Source: Paludisphaera mucosa (lineage in GTDB: Bacteria > Planctomycetota > Planctomycetia > Isosphaerales > Isosphaeraceae). Taken from it: 64,000 nucleotides of DNA. This document shows, piece by piece, positions 48,393 through 57,190 of the stretch (positions within the stretch are counted from its first letter, which is position 1; every line of letters starts with the position of its first letter). The stretch is from NCBI RefSeq assembly GCF_029589435.1, contig NZ_JARRAG010000002.1:2790001-2854000 (forward strand), in the 5' to 3' direction. A model generated the notes under the pieces. That model saw only the letters and a program-made list of their open reading frames with translations. It did not search any database and had not been told where the DNA came from. The position numbers and the translations under genes were made by a program.

Positions 48393-50897
48393 ATGACCCG
48401 ACCCCCGCTCGCCCTCGCCCGGTCCCTCGTCGCCCTGGCCGCGACCCTGTTCGCCGCGCGGGCGGAGGAGCCGATCGCCGTGCTCCCCGCCGAGGTCTCG
48501 CTCAGCACGCCCGAGAGCCGCCAGCGCCTGATCGTCCAGGAGACCGAGCGCGGCGAGTTCGGCCGCCAGGTCGTCGACGGGATCGAATGGTCCTCGAGCG
48601 CCCCCGGGATCGCCGCCGTGGCCGCCGGCCTGGTGACGCCCGTGGCCGACGGCCGGGCCACGATCACGGCGAAGGTCGGCGACCGGACGGCGACCGTCGC
48701 GGTCACGGTGGCGGGCCTGGGCCGGTCCTTCGACTGGAGCTTCCGGAGCCACGTCGAGCCGATCCTTGCGAAGCAGGGCTGCAACTCGGGCGCCTGCCAC
48801 GGCGCGCTGGCGGGCAAGGGAGGCTTCCGGCTCTCGCTCCAGGGTTACGACCCCGACGCCGACTTCTTCAACATCGTCAAGCAGGACCGCGGCCGCCGCG
48901 TCGAGTTCGGCGACCCGGGCCGCAGCCTGCTGCTGGCGAAGCCGTCGGGGGCGATCGCGCACAAGGGGGGCGTGCGGTTCGCGACCGACTCGCCCGAGTA
49001 CCGGATCCTCTCCCAGTGGATCGCCGCCGGCGCGCCCCGGCCCGCCGCCGCCGACGCCCGCGTCGACAGCCTGGAGGTCGCCCCCGAGCGCTCGCTCCAG
49101 CGCGTCGGCCAGGGCCAGCAGATCCTCGTCCGCGCCCGCTACACCGACGGCCGTTCCGAGGACGTCACCCGCTGGGTCAAGTGGTCCTCGGCCGACGAGT
49201 CGGTCTGCCGGGTCGACGAGAACGGCAAGGCCCAGGTCGTCGGGCCCGGCGAAGGCTCCGTCGTGGCCTGGTTCGCCAGCCGGCTGGCGATCGCGAGGGT
49301 GACGGTCCCTTACGGCGATCCCGCTGCGGCGCCCGCCACGGTCGTCGACGGCCGCAAGCCGCGGAACTTCATCGACGAGCAGATCGACAAGCAGCTCGCG
49401 CGGCTCAACCTGCCGGCCTCGCCGGGCTGCGACGACTCCGAGTTCCTCCGCCGGGCCACGGTCGACGCCATCGGCCGGATACCGAGCGTCGACGAGGCCC
49501 GCGCCTTCCTCGCCGACCCGTCCGAGGCGCGGCGCGACGCCCTCATCGATCGGCTGCTCGCGACCCCCGATTTCGTCGATTACTGGACTTACAAGTGGTC
49601 CGACCTGCTGATGCTCAACGGCACGCGGCTCCGCCCGCAGGCGCTCAGGGCCTACTACCAGTGGGTGCGCAAGCAGGTCGCCGACGGCGTCCCCTGGGAC
49701 CGGTTCGTCCGCGAGATCGTCACGGCCACGGGCGAGAGCGTCGAGAACGGGGCCACCAACTTCTACGCCCTCAGCCAGTCGCCCGAGGACATGACGGAGA
49801 ACGTCAGCCAGGCCTTCCTCGGCCTCTCGATCGGCTGCGCCAAGTGCCACAACCACCCTCTCGAGAAATGGACCAACGACCAGTATTACGGCATGGCGAG
49901 CCTGTTCTCGCGGGTGCGGGCCAAAGGCTGGGGCGGCGAGGGCCGGCAGGGCGACGGCCTGCGGACCCTCTACGTCGCCGAGTCGGGCGAGCTGGTCCAG
50001 CCCCGGACCGGCAAGCCCCAGCCCCCCACGCCGCTCGACGGCGCTTCGCTGAGCTTCGACGACCCGGCCGATCGTCGCGCCAGCCTGGCGAAATGGCTGA
50101 CCGCCCCCGAGAACCCGTACTTCGCCCGGTCGATCGCCAACCGGATCTGGGCGAACTTCATGGGCGTCGGGCTCGTCGAGAAGGTCGACGACATGAGGGC
50201 CTCGAACCCGGCCAGCAACGAGGCGTTGATGTCGGCCGCGGCCGCGTTCGTGATCGAGAAGAAGTTCGACCTCAAGGCGCTCATGAAGGTCGTCCTCCAG
50301 TCGAACGCCTATCAGAGATCGAGCCGGCCGCTCCCCGGCAACAATGCCGACCATCGCTTCTACTCGCGATATTACCCCCGGCGGATGATGGCCGAGGTCC
50401 TGCACGACGCCATCGTCCAGGTGACCGAGGTGCCGACGCTGTTCGACTTCATCGGCTTCCCCGGCAACGACCGCGAGAAGACCGACTTCTACCCGCTGGG
50501 CACGCGGGCGATCCAGCTCTACGACGCCGCCGTGGAGAACTACTTTTTGCAGGCGTTCGGCCGCAACGCGCGGCGGATCGTCTGCGAGTGCGAGCGGTCC
50601 GACGAGCCGACGATGGTGCAGGTGCTTCACCTCTCCAACGGGTCGACCCTGAACGAGAAGCTGCGAGCCCCGGGGAATCGGCTCCACAAGCTGCTGAAGT
50701 TGCGCCGCGCGGGGATGTCCGCGGCGGCGATCGTCGACGAGCTGTACCTCGCCTGCCTCTCCCGCTACCCCACGGCGGCCGAGCGCGACCACCTGCTCGC
50801 CCTGCTGCCGCCGCCGGGCGACGCGTCCGAGGAGGAGGTCGTCGAGGATGTGTTCTGGGGGCTGATGAGCAGCCGGGAATTCCTGTTCAACCATTGA
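48393..50897 (+). CDS. DUF1549/DUF1553 cytochrome-type protein with bacterial Ig-like domains
   Basis: 834 residues from the ATG at 48393, seven bases after GAGGTGA; a GTG at 48381 would sit inside that ribosome site. Signal peptide, Ig-like Big2 domain (~22-108), haem-type CNSGACH (~125-131), second Ig-like domain (~222-305), DUF1549/PSCyt2 (FIDEQIDKQLARLNLP...), CAKCHNHPLEKW (~485), and DUF1553/PSD1 (ARSIANRIWANFMGVGLVEKVDDM; LHLSNGSTLNEKL). Presumed periplasmic redox protein that works with the DUF1501 protein before it. Confidence 0.93.
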   Translation: MTRPPLALARSLVALAATLFAARAEEPIAVLPAEVSLSTPESRQRLIVQETERGEFGRQVVDGIEWSSSAPGIAAVAAGLVTPVADGRATITAKVGDRTATVAVTVAGLGRSFDWSFRSHVEPILAKQGCNSGACHGALAGKGGFRLSLQGYDPDADFFNIVKQDRGRRVEFGDPGRSLLLAKPSGAIAHKGGVRFATDSPEYRILSQWIAAGAPRPAAADARVDSLEVAPERSLQRVGQGQQILVRARYTDGRSEDVTRWVKWSSADESVCRVDENGKAQVVGPGEGSVVAWFASRLAIARVTVPYGDPAAAPATVVDGRKPRNFIDEQIDKQLARLNLPASPGCDDSEFLRRATVDAIGRIPSVDEARAFLADPSEARRDALIDRLLATPDFVDYWTYKWSDLLMLNGTRLRPQALRAYYQWVRKQVADGVPWDRFVREIVTATGESVENGATNFYALSQSPEDMTENVSQAFLGLSIGCAKCHNHPLEKWTNDQYYGMASLFSRVRAKGWGGEGRQGDGLRTLYVAESGELVQPRTGKPQPPTPLDGASLSFDDPADRRASLAKWLTAPENPYFARSIANRIWANFMGVGLVEKVDDMRASNPASNEALMSAAAAFVIEKKFDLKALMKVVLQSNAYQRSSRPLPGNNADHRFYSRYYPRRMMAEVLHDAIVQVTEVPTLFDFIGFPGNDREKTDFYPLGTRAIQLYDAAVENYFLQAFGRNARRIVCECERSDEPTMVQVLHLSNGSTLNEKLRAPGNRLHKLLKLRRAGMSAAAIVDELYLACLSRYPTAAERDHLLALLPPPGDASEEEVVEDVFWGLMSSREFLFNH

Positions 50898-50910
50898 GAG
50901 ACGCGCCGCC

Positions 50911-53751
50911 ATGCCTCCTCTCCTGATGACGGCCTCCCTGCTCGCCCTCGCGACGGCCGCACTCGCCGACGACGCCCCGCCGCCCGACTACCAGGGCCAG
51001 GTCGCGCCCGTCCTGAAGAAGTACTGCGCCGGCTGCCACAACGACGAGGACCTGGAGGGCCGGTTCTCGGTCGAGAGCTTCGCCTCCCTCCAGCGCGGGG
51101 CCGAGCACGGGCCGGCCTTCCTGCCCGGCGATCCGAAGGGGAGCCTCATGCTTCGCCTGGTCAGGGGGGCAGCCCAGCCGACGATGCCGCCCAAGAAGGA
51201 GTCCCGGCCCACGGCCGACGAGATAGCGATCCTGGAAACCTGGATCGCCAAGGGCGCGCGCGGGCCGGCCGGCGAGGAGCCCGCACGACTCGCCCTGATG
51301 GTCCCGAAGATCGCCCCGAAGGCGGCGATCCGGCCGGTCGTCGCGATCGACGCCAGCCGCGACGGCCGCTGGACGGCGGTCGCCCGCGACTCCGACGTGA
51401 CGCTCTATGAGGGCGTCGGCGAGCCGGTCACCCGCGGCGATCGTCCGGGCCGGTCGATCGGCAAGTACCCGGGCAAGGTCACGGCCGTCCATTTCACGCC
51501 CGACGGCAAGCGCCTGGTCACGGCCTCGGGGATCGCCGGGCTGGGAGGAGTGGCGGCGATCTGGAACGTCGACGACGGCTCATTAATTCGGTCTTTCGAG
51601 GGCCACCGCGACCTCCTCTACGACGCCGAGCTTTCGCCCGACGGCGCGCGGATCGCCACCTGCGGCTACGACAAGATCATCGAGATCCGCGAGGTCGCCA
51701 CCGGCAAGCTCCTGCGGACGCTGGAAGGCCACACGGGGGCCGTCTACGACGTCGCCTTCAGCCCCGACGGCCTCTTCCTCGTCAGCGCCAGCGCCGACGA
51801 CACCTGCAAGGTCTGGCGGGTCGAGGACGGCGTGCGGATGGACACGCTCCCCCAGCCGCTGAAGGCCGAATCGACCTGCCTGTTTAGCCCGGACGGCCGC
51901 TCGATCGTCGCCGGCGGGGCCGACAATAATATCCGCGTCTGGCGGTTCGTCTCCCGCGACAAGCCCGAGATCAACCCCATGACGATCGCGCGGTTCGCCC
52001 ACGAGGGCCCGATCGTCCGCCTCGCCTTCTCGCCCGACGGCTCGTCGTTGGTCTCGCTGTCCGAGGACCGCACCATCAAGGCCTGGCGGACCGGCGACTA
52101 CGCGGAGATCCAGGTCTGGGCCGATCAGCCCGACGTGGCGTCAGCCCTCGCCTTCGCCCCCGACGGCTCGACCTTCGACGTCGGCCGGATGGACGGCTCG
52201 CTGGCGACGTACCCCGCCCCGGTCGCGAAACTGGACGCCCCCGCGGCCGAGGCGGCCCGATCCACGGCCGTCGCCGAGCGCGCCCCGGCGCCGGTCCAGG
52301 AGGGCGCCGAAAAGGAGCCCAACGGCTCGGCCGATCGCGCCAACCCCATCCAACTCCCGGCGAAGGTCGTCGGCGTGATCGGCGGGGCGGATGGCGCCGA
52401 GGTCGACGTCGATTTCTATCGCTTCTCGGCCCGAGCCGGGGAGCCCTGGGTCTTCGAGATCGCCGCGGCCCGTTCGGGCTCGAAGCTGGATTCGTTCCTC
52501 GAAGTGCTCGACGCCGAGGGGCGGCGGATCCCCCGGGTGCTCCTGCAGGCGGTCCGCGACTCGTACTTCACCTTCCGCGGCAAGAACGGCGCGGAGCCCA
52601 GCGATTTCCGGGTCTTCAACTGGGAAGAGATGGGGATCAACGACTATCTCTACGCCAATGGCGAGGTCGTCCGCCTGTGGCTCTACCCCCGCGGGCCGGA
52701 TTCCGGGTTCTTCGTCTACCCCGGCCAGGGCAGCCGCTGGGGCTATTTCGACACCACCCCCCTGGCCCACGCGCTCAACGAGCCTTGCTACATCGTCGAG
52801 CCCCACCCCCCGGGCGCGAAACTCGTCGATAACGGCCTCCCATCCTTCAACCTGTACTTCGAAAACGACGACGACGCCAAGCGCGAGCTGGGCAAGGACT
52901 CGCGGCTGACCTTCTCCGCCCCCGCCGACGGCGATTACCTGCTCAAGGTGCGGGACGTCCGCGGCCTGCAGGGGCCCGACTTTCGGTACACGCTGACGGC
53001 TCGCGATCGCCGGCCCGATTTCGCGGTGACCCTCGACGGCGCGAACCCGACCGTGAGCCCGGGTACGGCCCGCGAATTCAAGGTCTCGGTCCGCCGCATC
53101 GACGACTTCGACGGCCCGATCCGCGTGGACTTCGACGGGGTCCCGCCCGGCTTCCACGTCGCGTCGCCGCTGACCATCGAGGCCAGCCAGCTCGAGGCCT
53201 TCGGGGTCGTCGTCGCCGACGATTCCGCGACCGCGCCGGCCGCCGACGCGAAGCCGATCACCGTCTCGGCCACGGCCCAGATCGACGGCCGGGAGGTCCG
53301 CCACGACGTCGCCGCGCTGGGCGCGATCAAGCTCGGCCCGGCCCCCAAGCTCAAGGTCGCGATCGCCGCCGTCGATGGGGGCGCGAAGTCCCTTTCCAGC
53401 CCCGGCGAGGGCCCCCTCGAATTCGCCGTCGAGGCCGGCAAGACGATCATGCTGAAGCTCGTGATCGACCGGATCGACTTCCCGGGGCAGGCCCTCTTCG
53501 GGAACGAAGGCGCCGGGCGGAATCTCCCCTTCGGGACGATCGTCGACAACCTCGGCCTGAACGGCCTGCTGGTGGTCGAGGGCCAGAAGGAGCGCACGTT
53601 CTTCGTCACCGCGGACAAGACGACGCCCGAGCAGGTCCGCCCGTTCCACCTCACGACGTCCGTCGCCGGCGGCGTCTCCAGCCGGCCGGTCCTGCTGCGC
53701 GTCGTCAAGCCGAAGGCCGAGGCCCCCGAGACGGCCCAGGCGGGCCGATGA
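50911..53751 (+). CDS. Cytochrome c-type domain fused to WD40 propeller and beta domains
   Basis: 946 residues. Signal peptide (1-22), then a planctomycete cytochrome domain with CAGCHNDED (~38-46). A WD40 propeller covers ~125-430 (TAVHFTPDGKRLVTASGIAGLGGVAAIWNVDDG, YDAELSPDGARIATCGYDKIIEIREV, YDVAFSPDGLFLVSASADDTCKVWRV). A pre-peptidase/PPC-like beta domain (~460-690) and a further beta sandwich fill the end. It closes the DUF1501 operon, 13 bases after the previous stop. It may be the electron acceptor or scaffold for the first two proteins. Confidence 0.9.
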   Translation: MPPLLMTASLLALATAALADDAPPPDYQGQVAPVLKKYCAGCHNDEDLEGRFSVESFASLQRGAEHGPAFLPGDPKGSLMLRLVRGAAQPTMPPKKESRPTADEIAILETWIAKGARGPAGEEPARLALMVPKIAPKAAIRPVVAIDASRDGRWTAVARDSDVTLYEGVGEPVTRGDRPGRSIGKYPGKVTAVHFTPDGKRLVTASGIAGLGGVAAIWNVDDGSLIRSFEGHRDLLYDAELSPDGARIATCGYDKIIEIREVATGKLLRTLEGHTGAVYDVAFSPDGLFLVSASADDTCKVWRVEDGVRMDTLPQPLKAESTCLFSPDGRSIVAGGADNNIRVWRFVSRDKPEINPMTIARFAHEGPIVRLAFSPDGSSLVSLSEDRTIKAWRTGDYAEIQVWADQPDVASALAFAPDGSTFDVGRMDGSLATYPAPVAKLDAPAAEAARSTAVAERAPAPVQEGAEKEPNGSADRANPIQLPAKVVGVIGGADGAEVDVDFYRFSARAGEPWVFEIAAARSGSKLDSFLEVLDAEGRRIPRVLLQAVRDSYFTFRGKNGAEPSDFRVFNWEEMGINDYLYANGEVVRLWLYPRGPDSGFFVYPGQGSRWGYFDTTPLAHALNEPCYIVEPHPPGAKLVDNGLPSFNLYFENDDDAKRELGKDSRLTFSAPADGDYLLKVRDVRGLQGPDFRYTLTARDRRPDFAVTLDGANPTVSPGTAREFKVSVRRIDDFDGPIRVDFDGVPPGFHVASPLTIEASQLEAFGVVVADDSATAPAADAKPITVSATAQIDGREVRHDVAALGAIKLGPAPKLKVAIAAVDGGAKSLSSPGEGPLEFAVEAGKTIMLKLVIDRIDFPGQALFGNEGAGRNLPFGTIVDNLGLNGLLVVEGQKERTFFVTADKTTPEQVRPFHLTTSVAGGVSSRPVLLRVVKPKAEAPETAQAGR

Positions 53752-53915
53752 CGCCCCGAAGGGCCCCTAGTTCTGCGAGGATGGAACCGAGTGCAGATCG
53801 TCCGACGCCTGCTCAAAGCCGGTCCGCCCCCGCCGACGGGGGTTGAGGCCGGCGGGGTTCGGCCGGTATTTTAGCCTCTCCCTATTTCGCCCGACCTCAA
53901 GACAGGACTACGAGC

Positions 53916-54410
53916 GTGCCCAGACCGAGCGTCTACTTCGACATCACCATCGACGGCCAGCCCGCCGGCCGCATCACCATGGAACTCTTCGACGACATCG
54001 CGCCGAAGACCGCTGAGAACTTCCGCGCCCTCTGCACGCACGAGAAGGGCTTCGGCTACAAGGGTTCCTCGTTCCACCGCGTCATCCCCCAGTTCATGCT
54101 TCAGGGGGGCGACTTCACGAACCACAACGGCACCGGCGGCAAGTCCATCTACGGGGCCAAGTTCGCCGACGAGAACTTCACGCTCAAGCACGACCGGCCG
54201 TTCCTGTTGTCCATGGCCAACGCCGGGCCCAACACGAACGGGTCGCAGTTCTTCATCACGACGGTCCCGACCGCCTGGCTCGACGGCAAGCACGTCGTCT
54301 TCGGCGAAGTGACCGAGGGCTCGGACATCGTGAAGAAGATCGAAGGCCTCGGCTCCTCCAACGGCAGGACGTCGGCGAAGGTCGTCGTCGAGGACAGCGG
54401 CCAGCTCTGA
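53916..54410 (+). CDS. Cyclophilin-type peptidyl-prolyl cis-trans isomerase
   Basis: 164 residues from a GTG at 53916. The sequence is closer to eukaryotic cyclophilin A than to typical bacterial PpiA/Ppi[76 protein letters not shown]. The catalytic Arg in FHRVIP and the Trp of the cyclosporin pocket (TAWLDGKH) are both present. It catalyses proline isomerisation in protein folding in the cytoplasm; there is no signal peptide. Confidence 0.96.
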   Translation: MPRPSVYFDITIDGQPAGRITMELFDDIAPKTAENFRALCTHEKGFGYKGSSFHRVIPQFMLQGGDFTNHNGTGGKSIYGAKFADENFTLKHDRPFLLSMANAGPNTNGSQFFITTVPTAWLDGKHVVFGEVTEGSDIVKKIEGLGSSNGRTSAKVVVEDSGQL

Positions 54411-54470
54411 TCGCCGCCGCCCGCCGAGGGTCGACGCGGGAGCGGCACGAGCGGCGAACGACGTGTGAAT

Positions 54471-54545
54471 TGGTGCAGGGGGTGGGATTCGCACCCACGG
54501 CTCCGGGGGATTAGCCCGACGAGTTGCCTGCTACTCCACCCCTAC
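54471..54545 (-). tRNA. Unusual tRNA, anticodon AAU, initiator-like stem
   Basis: 75 bases including an encoded CCA. Acceptor GTAGGGG/CCCCTGC, D-stem GAGT/ACTC, anticodon stem TCGGG/CCCGG with loop CTAATCC, four-base variable loop, T-stem GTGGG/CCCAC, T-loop TGCGAAT. The three G:C pairs next to the anticodon loop and A11:U24 are hallmarks of bacterial initiator tRNA, but the anticodon is AAU (Ile, AUU) rather than CAU, and 1:72 is paired. C37 and G55 are abnormal. It is either a special tRNA or a decayed copy. Confidence 0.65.
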
Positions 54546-54576
54546 ACCCGCATCGTACCGCAATCCCGCCCCGCCG

Positions 54577-54684
54577 TCACGGCTTCTTGGGCGGCGGGGA
54601 GACCTTCGCCGGGGTCGACTTCGGCGCGGCGGCCTTCTTCGGCTTCTTCTTTTCCTTGCTCTGCGAGTTGTTGCCCTTCCCCAT
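54577..54684 (-). CDS. 35-residue Lys/Pro-rich peptide
   Basis: ATG at 54684 follows GAGGTGAC at good distance. The product starts MGKGNNSQSKEKKKPKK, continues with alanine and proline, and ends PPPKKP; 11 of 35 residues are Lys and it has no hydrophobic core. It resembles the tails of histone H1-like or ribosome-associated basic proteins, so nucleic-acid binding is plausible. The odd tRNA gene begins 31 bases downstream on the same strand, so they may share a transcript. I do not know a family. Confidence 0.6.
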   Translation of the reverse strand: MGKGNNSQSKEKKKPKKAAAPKSTPAKVSPPPKKP

Positions 54685-55031
54685 CGTCGTCACCTCGATT
54701 CGCGACCGAGAATTGGACCAGTTGCCACCACCCTAATGATACCACCCCGATGCGGGTGCGGGAGGGGCTCCAGCCAGTTCCACGCCGACCGCGACGCGCA
54801 TCCAAACGCCCCGTTCGATCGCTCGTGTGTCGAGCGACGTCCTTCGTCGGCGTCCGCCGAAAGGCTGGAGTGACCGCAGCGGGGAAACCCGACCGCGCCA
54901 TTCCTTCGGGCCGCGGGGTGGTATCTAATGAGGTCGGCCCAGGACCACGCCCAGGGTGATCACGCCGTCGTGCACCGCGGCGACGGCGGACTCCGGCGCC
55001 GGCAGGCCGATGCCGATCGAGGCGACCGCCG
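54685..55031. other. 347-base divergent intergenic region
   Basis: It lies between the Lys-rich peptide (minus) and the aldo/keto reductase (plus). A minus-strand frame at ~54925-55020 reads VASIGIGLPAPESAVAAVHDGVITLGVVLG, but nothing supports a start or a family. No clear promoter. Confidence 0.35.
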
Positions 55032-56075
55032 ATGAATCGCGATTCCTCCCCCCCGCCCCCCGCCGCCGACAGGGTGGACCCCAAGTCCGTCCCCGTGAAG
55101 ATCCTCGACTCGGGGGCGAGGATGCCCGCAATCGGGCTGGGGACCTTCGGTTCCGACCACGCCCACGGCGAGACGGTCGCCCAGGCTGTCCTCGACGCGG
55201 CCGCGGTGGGCTACCGGCATTTCGACTGCGCGTCGGTCTACGGCAACGAGAGACTCATCGGCGAGGCGTTGCGATCCGTGCGGGAATCCGGCGTTTCCCG
55301 CGATCAACTCTGGGTGACGTCGAAGCTCTGGAACGACCGCCACGGGGAACAGGACGTCCGGCGGTCGTGCGAGCAGTCGCTCGCAGATCTCGGGCTCGAT
55401 TATCTGGATCTCTATCTGATCCACTGGCCGTTCCCGAATTACCATCCCCCGGGGTGCGACGTCACCGCCCGCCAGCCCGACGCGAGACCTTACATCCACG
55501 ACGCCTACATGAAGACCTGGCGCCAGATGGAGCGGCTCGTCTACGAGTGCCTGGTGCGGCACATCGGGACGTCGAACATGACGATTCCGAAGCTGGAACT
55601 CGTCCTCCGCGACGCCCGGATCCGGCCCGCTTGCAACGAGATGGAGCTGCATCCCCACTTCCAGCAGCCGGAACTCTTCCGTTACGTCGTCGACCGAGGG
55701 ATCGTTCCGATCGGTTATTCGCCCATCGGCTCGCCCGGCCGTCCCGACCGCGACCGCACGCCTGACGACACGGTCGACGTCGAGGATCCCGTGATCGTCG
55801 CCATCGCGCGACGGCTGGGGGTGCATCCGGCGGTCGTCTGCGTGATGTGGGCCGTCCGCCGCGGCCAGGTCCCCATCCCGTTCTCGGTCCGACGGGCGAA
55901 CTACCTCGCCAACCTCCGGGGCGCGGTCGACGACCGCCTCACCGACTCCGACATGGCGGCGATCGCGGCCGTCGACCGCAACTGCCGCCTCATCAAGGGG
56001 CAGGTGTTCCTCTGGAAGGACGGCCAGAGCTGGGAAGACCTGTGGGACGTCGACGGCGAAATCACCCCACCCTGA
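55032..56075 (+). CDS. Aldo/keto reductase
   Basis: 347 residues. NADPH-dependent reductase of carbonyl compounds, with the full AKR tetrad: Asp65 and Tyr70 in FDCASVYGNE, Lys98 in VTSKLWN and His131 in LIHWPFP. NADPH contacts are in GIVPIGYSPIGSPG and VPIPFSVRRANYLANL. The C-terminal loop LFLWKDGQSWEDLWD-like region shapes the substrate pocket. No signal peptide, so cytoplasmic. The next gene, a zinc alcohol dehydrogenase, starts 12 bases after the stop, and a fucosidase follows, so both may handle fucose or a related sugar. Confidence 0.93.
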   Translation: MNRDSSPPPPAADRVDPKSVPVKILDSGARMPAIGLGTFGSDHAHGETVAQAVLDAAAVGYRHFDCASVYGNERLIGEALRSVRESGVSRDQLWVTSKLWNDRHGEQDVRRSCEQSLADLGLDYLDLYLIHWPFPNYHPPGCDVTARQPDARPYIHDAYMKTWRQMERLVYECLVRHIGTSNMTIPKLELVLRDARIRPACNEMELHPHFQQPELFRYVVDRGIVPIGYSPIGSPGRPDRDRTPDDTVDVEDPVIVAIARRLGVHPAVVCVMWAVRRGQVPIPFSVRRANYLANLRGAVDDRLTDSDMAAIAAVDRNCRLIKGQVFLWKDGQSWEDLWDVDGEITPP

Positions 56076-56087
56076 GAGAGGTCGGTC

Positions 56088-57140
56088 ATGGCGACGATGC
56101 AAGGCGTGATCCTGCCGGGGAACAGCACGGTCGACTTCGACGAGTTCGAGGTCCCGAAGCCGGGGCACGGCCAGGTCCTGGTCCGGATGAAGGCGTCGTC
56201 GATCTGCGGCAGCGACATCCGCGCGATCTACCGGGCGCACCTCGGCAAGGGTCCCGAGGGTTATCGCCCGGGCACCATCGCGGGTCACGAGCCCTGCGGC
56301 CAGGTCGTCGAGGTCGGGCCCGGCTGCCGGCGGTCCCGCGTCGGCGACCGCGTCGTGATCTACCACATCAACGGCTGCGGGGTGTGCGACGAGTGCCGCA
56401 AGGGGTACATGATCGGCTGCCACGACGAGCATCGGGCGGCCTACGGCTGGCAACGCGACGGCGGCCACGCCCCCTACCTCCTGGCCGAGGAGGCCACCTG
56501 CATCAGGCTGCCCGATTCACTGTCCTACATCGACGGCGCGCTCTGCGCCTGCGGGTTCGGCACGGCCTACGAGGCGCTCCGGAGGATGCAGGTCGGCGGC
56601 CGGGATCGTCTCCTGATCACGGGGCTCGGCCCGGTGGGCCTGGCCGCGGCCATGCTGGGCCGGGCGCTCGGCGCGGGCCCGATCGTCGGCACCGACGTCT
56701 CGGAGGACCGCCGTCGCCTCGCCCGCGAGCTGGGACTGGTCGATCACGCCTTCGCAGCCGGCGGGTCCGCGCTCGAAAACATCCTGGACGTCACCGCCGG
56801 GCGCGGCTGCGAGGCGGCCATCGACTGCTCGGGGGCGGCACCCGCACGTCTCACCGCGCTGGAGGGGACGCGCGAATGGGGCCGTTGCGCGTTCGTGGGC
56901 GAGGGGGGCGACGTCGGCTTCGAGGTGTCGAAGCTGCTGATCCACAAACAGATCACGCTCTTCGGATCGTGGGTCACCTCCCTGAATCACCTAGAGGAGC
57001 TGGTCGAGCGGCTCGATCGCTGGGACGTCCATCCCGAGGCGACGTGCACCCACCGGCTCACGATCGACCGGGCCGCGGAGGCGTACGACCTGGCCGACAA
57101 GGGCCAGGCCGGCAAGGTCTGCATCGTGTTCGACGAGTAG
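56088..57140 (+). CDS. Zinc-dependent alcohol/polyol dehydrogenase (MDR family)
   Basis: 350 residues. GroES-like N-terminal domain with catalytic zinc ligands Cys in SSICGSD and His-Glu in AGHEPCG; structural zinc lobe in [15 protein letters not shown]; Rossmann domain with [29 protein letters not shown] for NAD(P). It resembles threonine/sorbitol dehydrogenases. GAGAGG precedes the ATG. With the aldo/keto reductase and the fucosidase it forms a likely sugar-oxidation operon; L-fucose dehydrogenase activity would fit but is inference. Confidence 0.93.
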   Translation: MATMQGVILPGNSTVDFDEFEVPKPGHGQVLVRMKASSICGSDIRAIYRAHLGKGPEGYRPGTIAGHEPCGQVVEVGPGCRRSRVGDRVVIYHINGCGVCDECRKGYMIGCHDEHRAAYGWQRDGGHAPYLLAEEATCIRLPDSLSYIDGALCACGFGTAYEALRRMQVGGRDRLLITGLGPVGLAAAMLGRALGAGPIVGTDVSEDRRRLARELGLVDHAFAAGGSALENILDVTAGRGCEAAIDCSGAAPARLTALEGTREWGRCAFVGEGGDVGFEVSKLLIHKQITLFGSWVTSLNHLEELVERLDRWDVHPEATCTHRLTIDRAAEAYDLADKGQAGKVCIVFDE

Positions 57141-57190
57141 TCCCATCCCGCGCCCCCGATGCTGCGGGCCACTCGGATCAGGAGACGACC

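Noticed and set aside
54925-55131. Minus-strand stretch reading GIGLPAPESAVAAVHDGVITLGVVLG
   Set aside because: It looks like the end of a gene, but there is no start, no upstream homology and it overlaps the aldo/keto reductase start. Kept only as a possible gene remnant.
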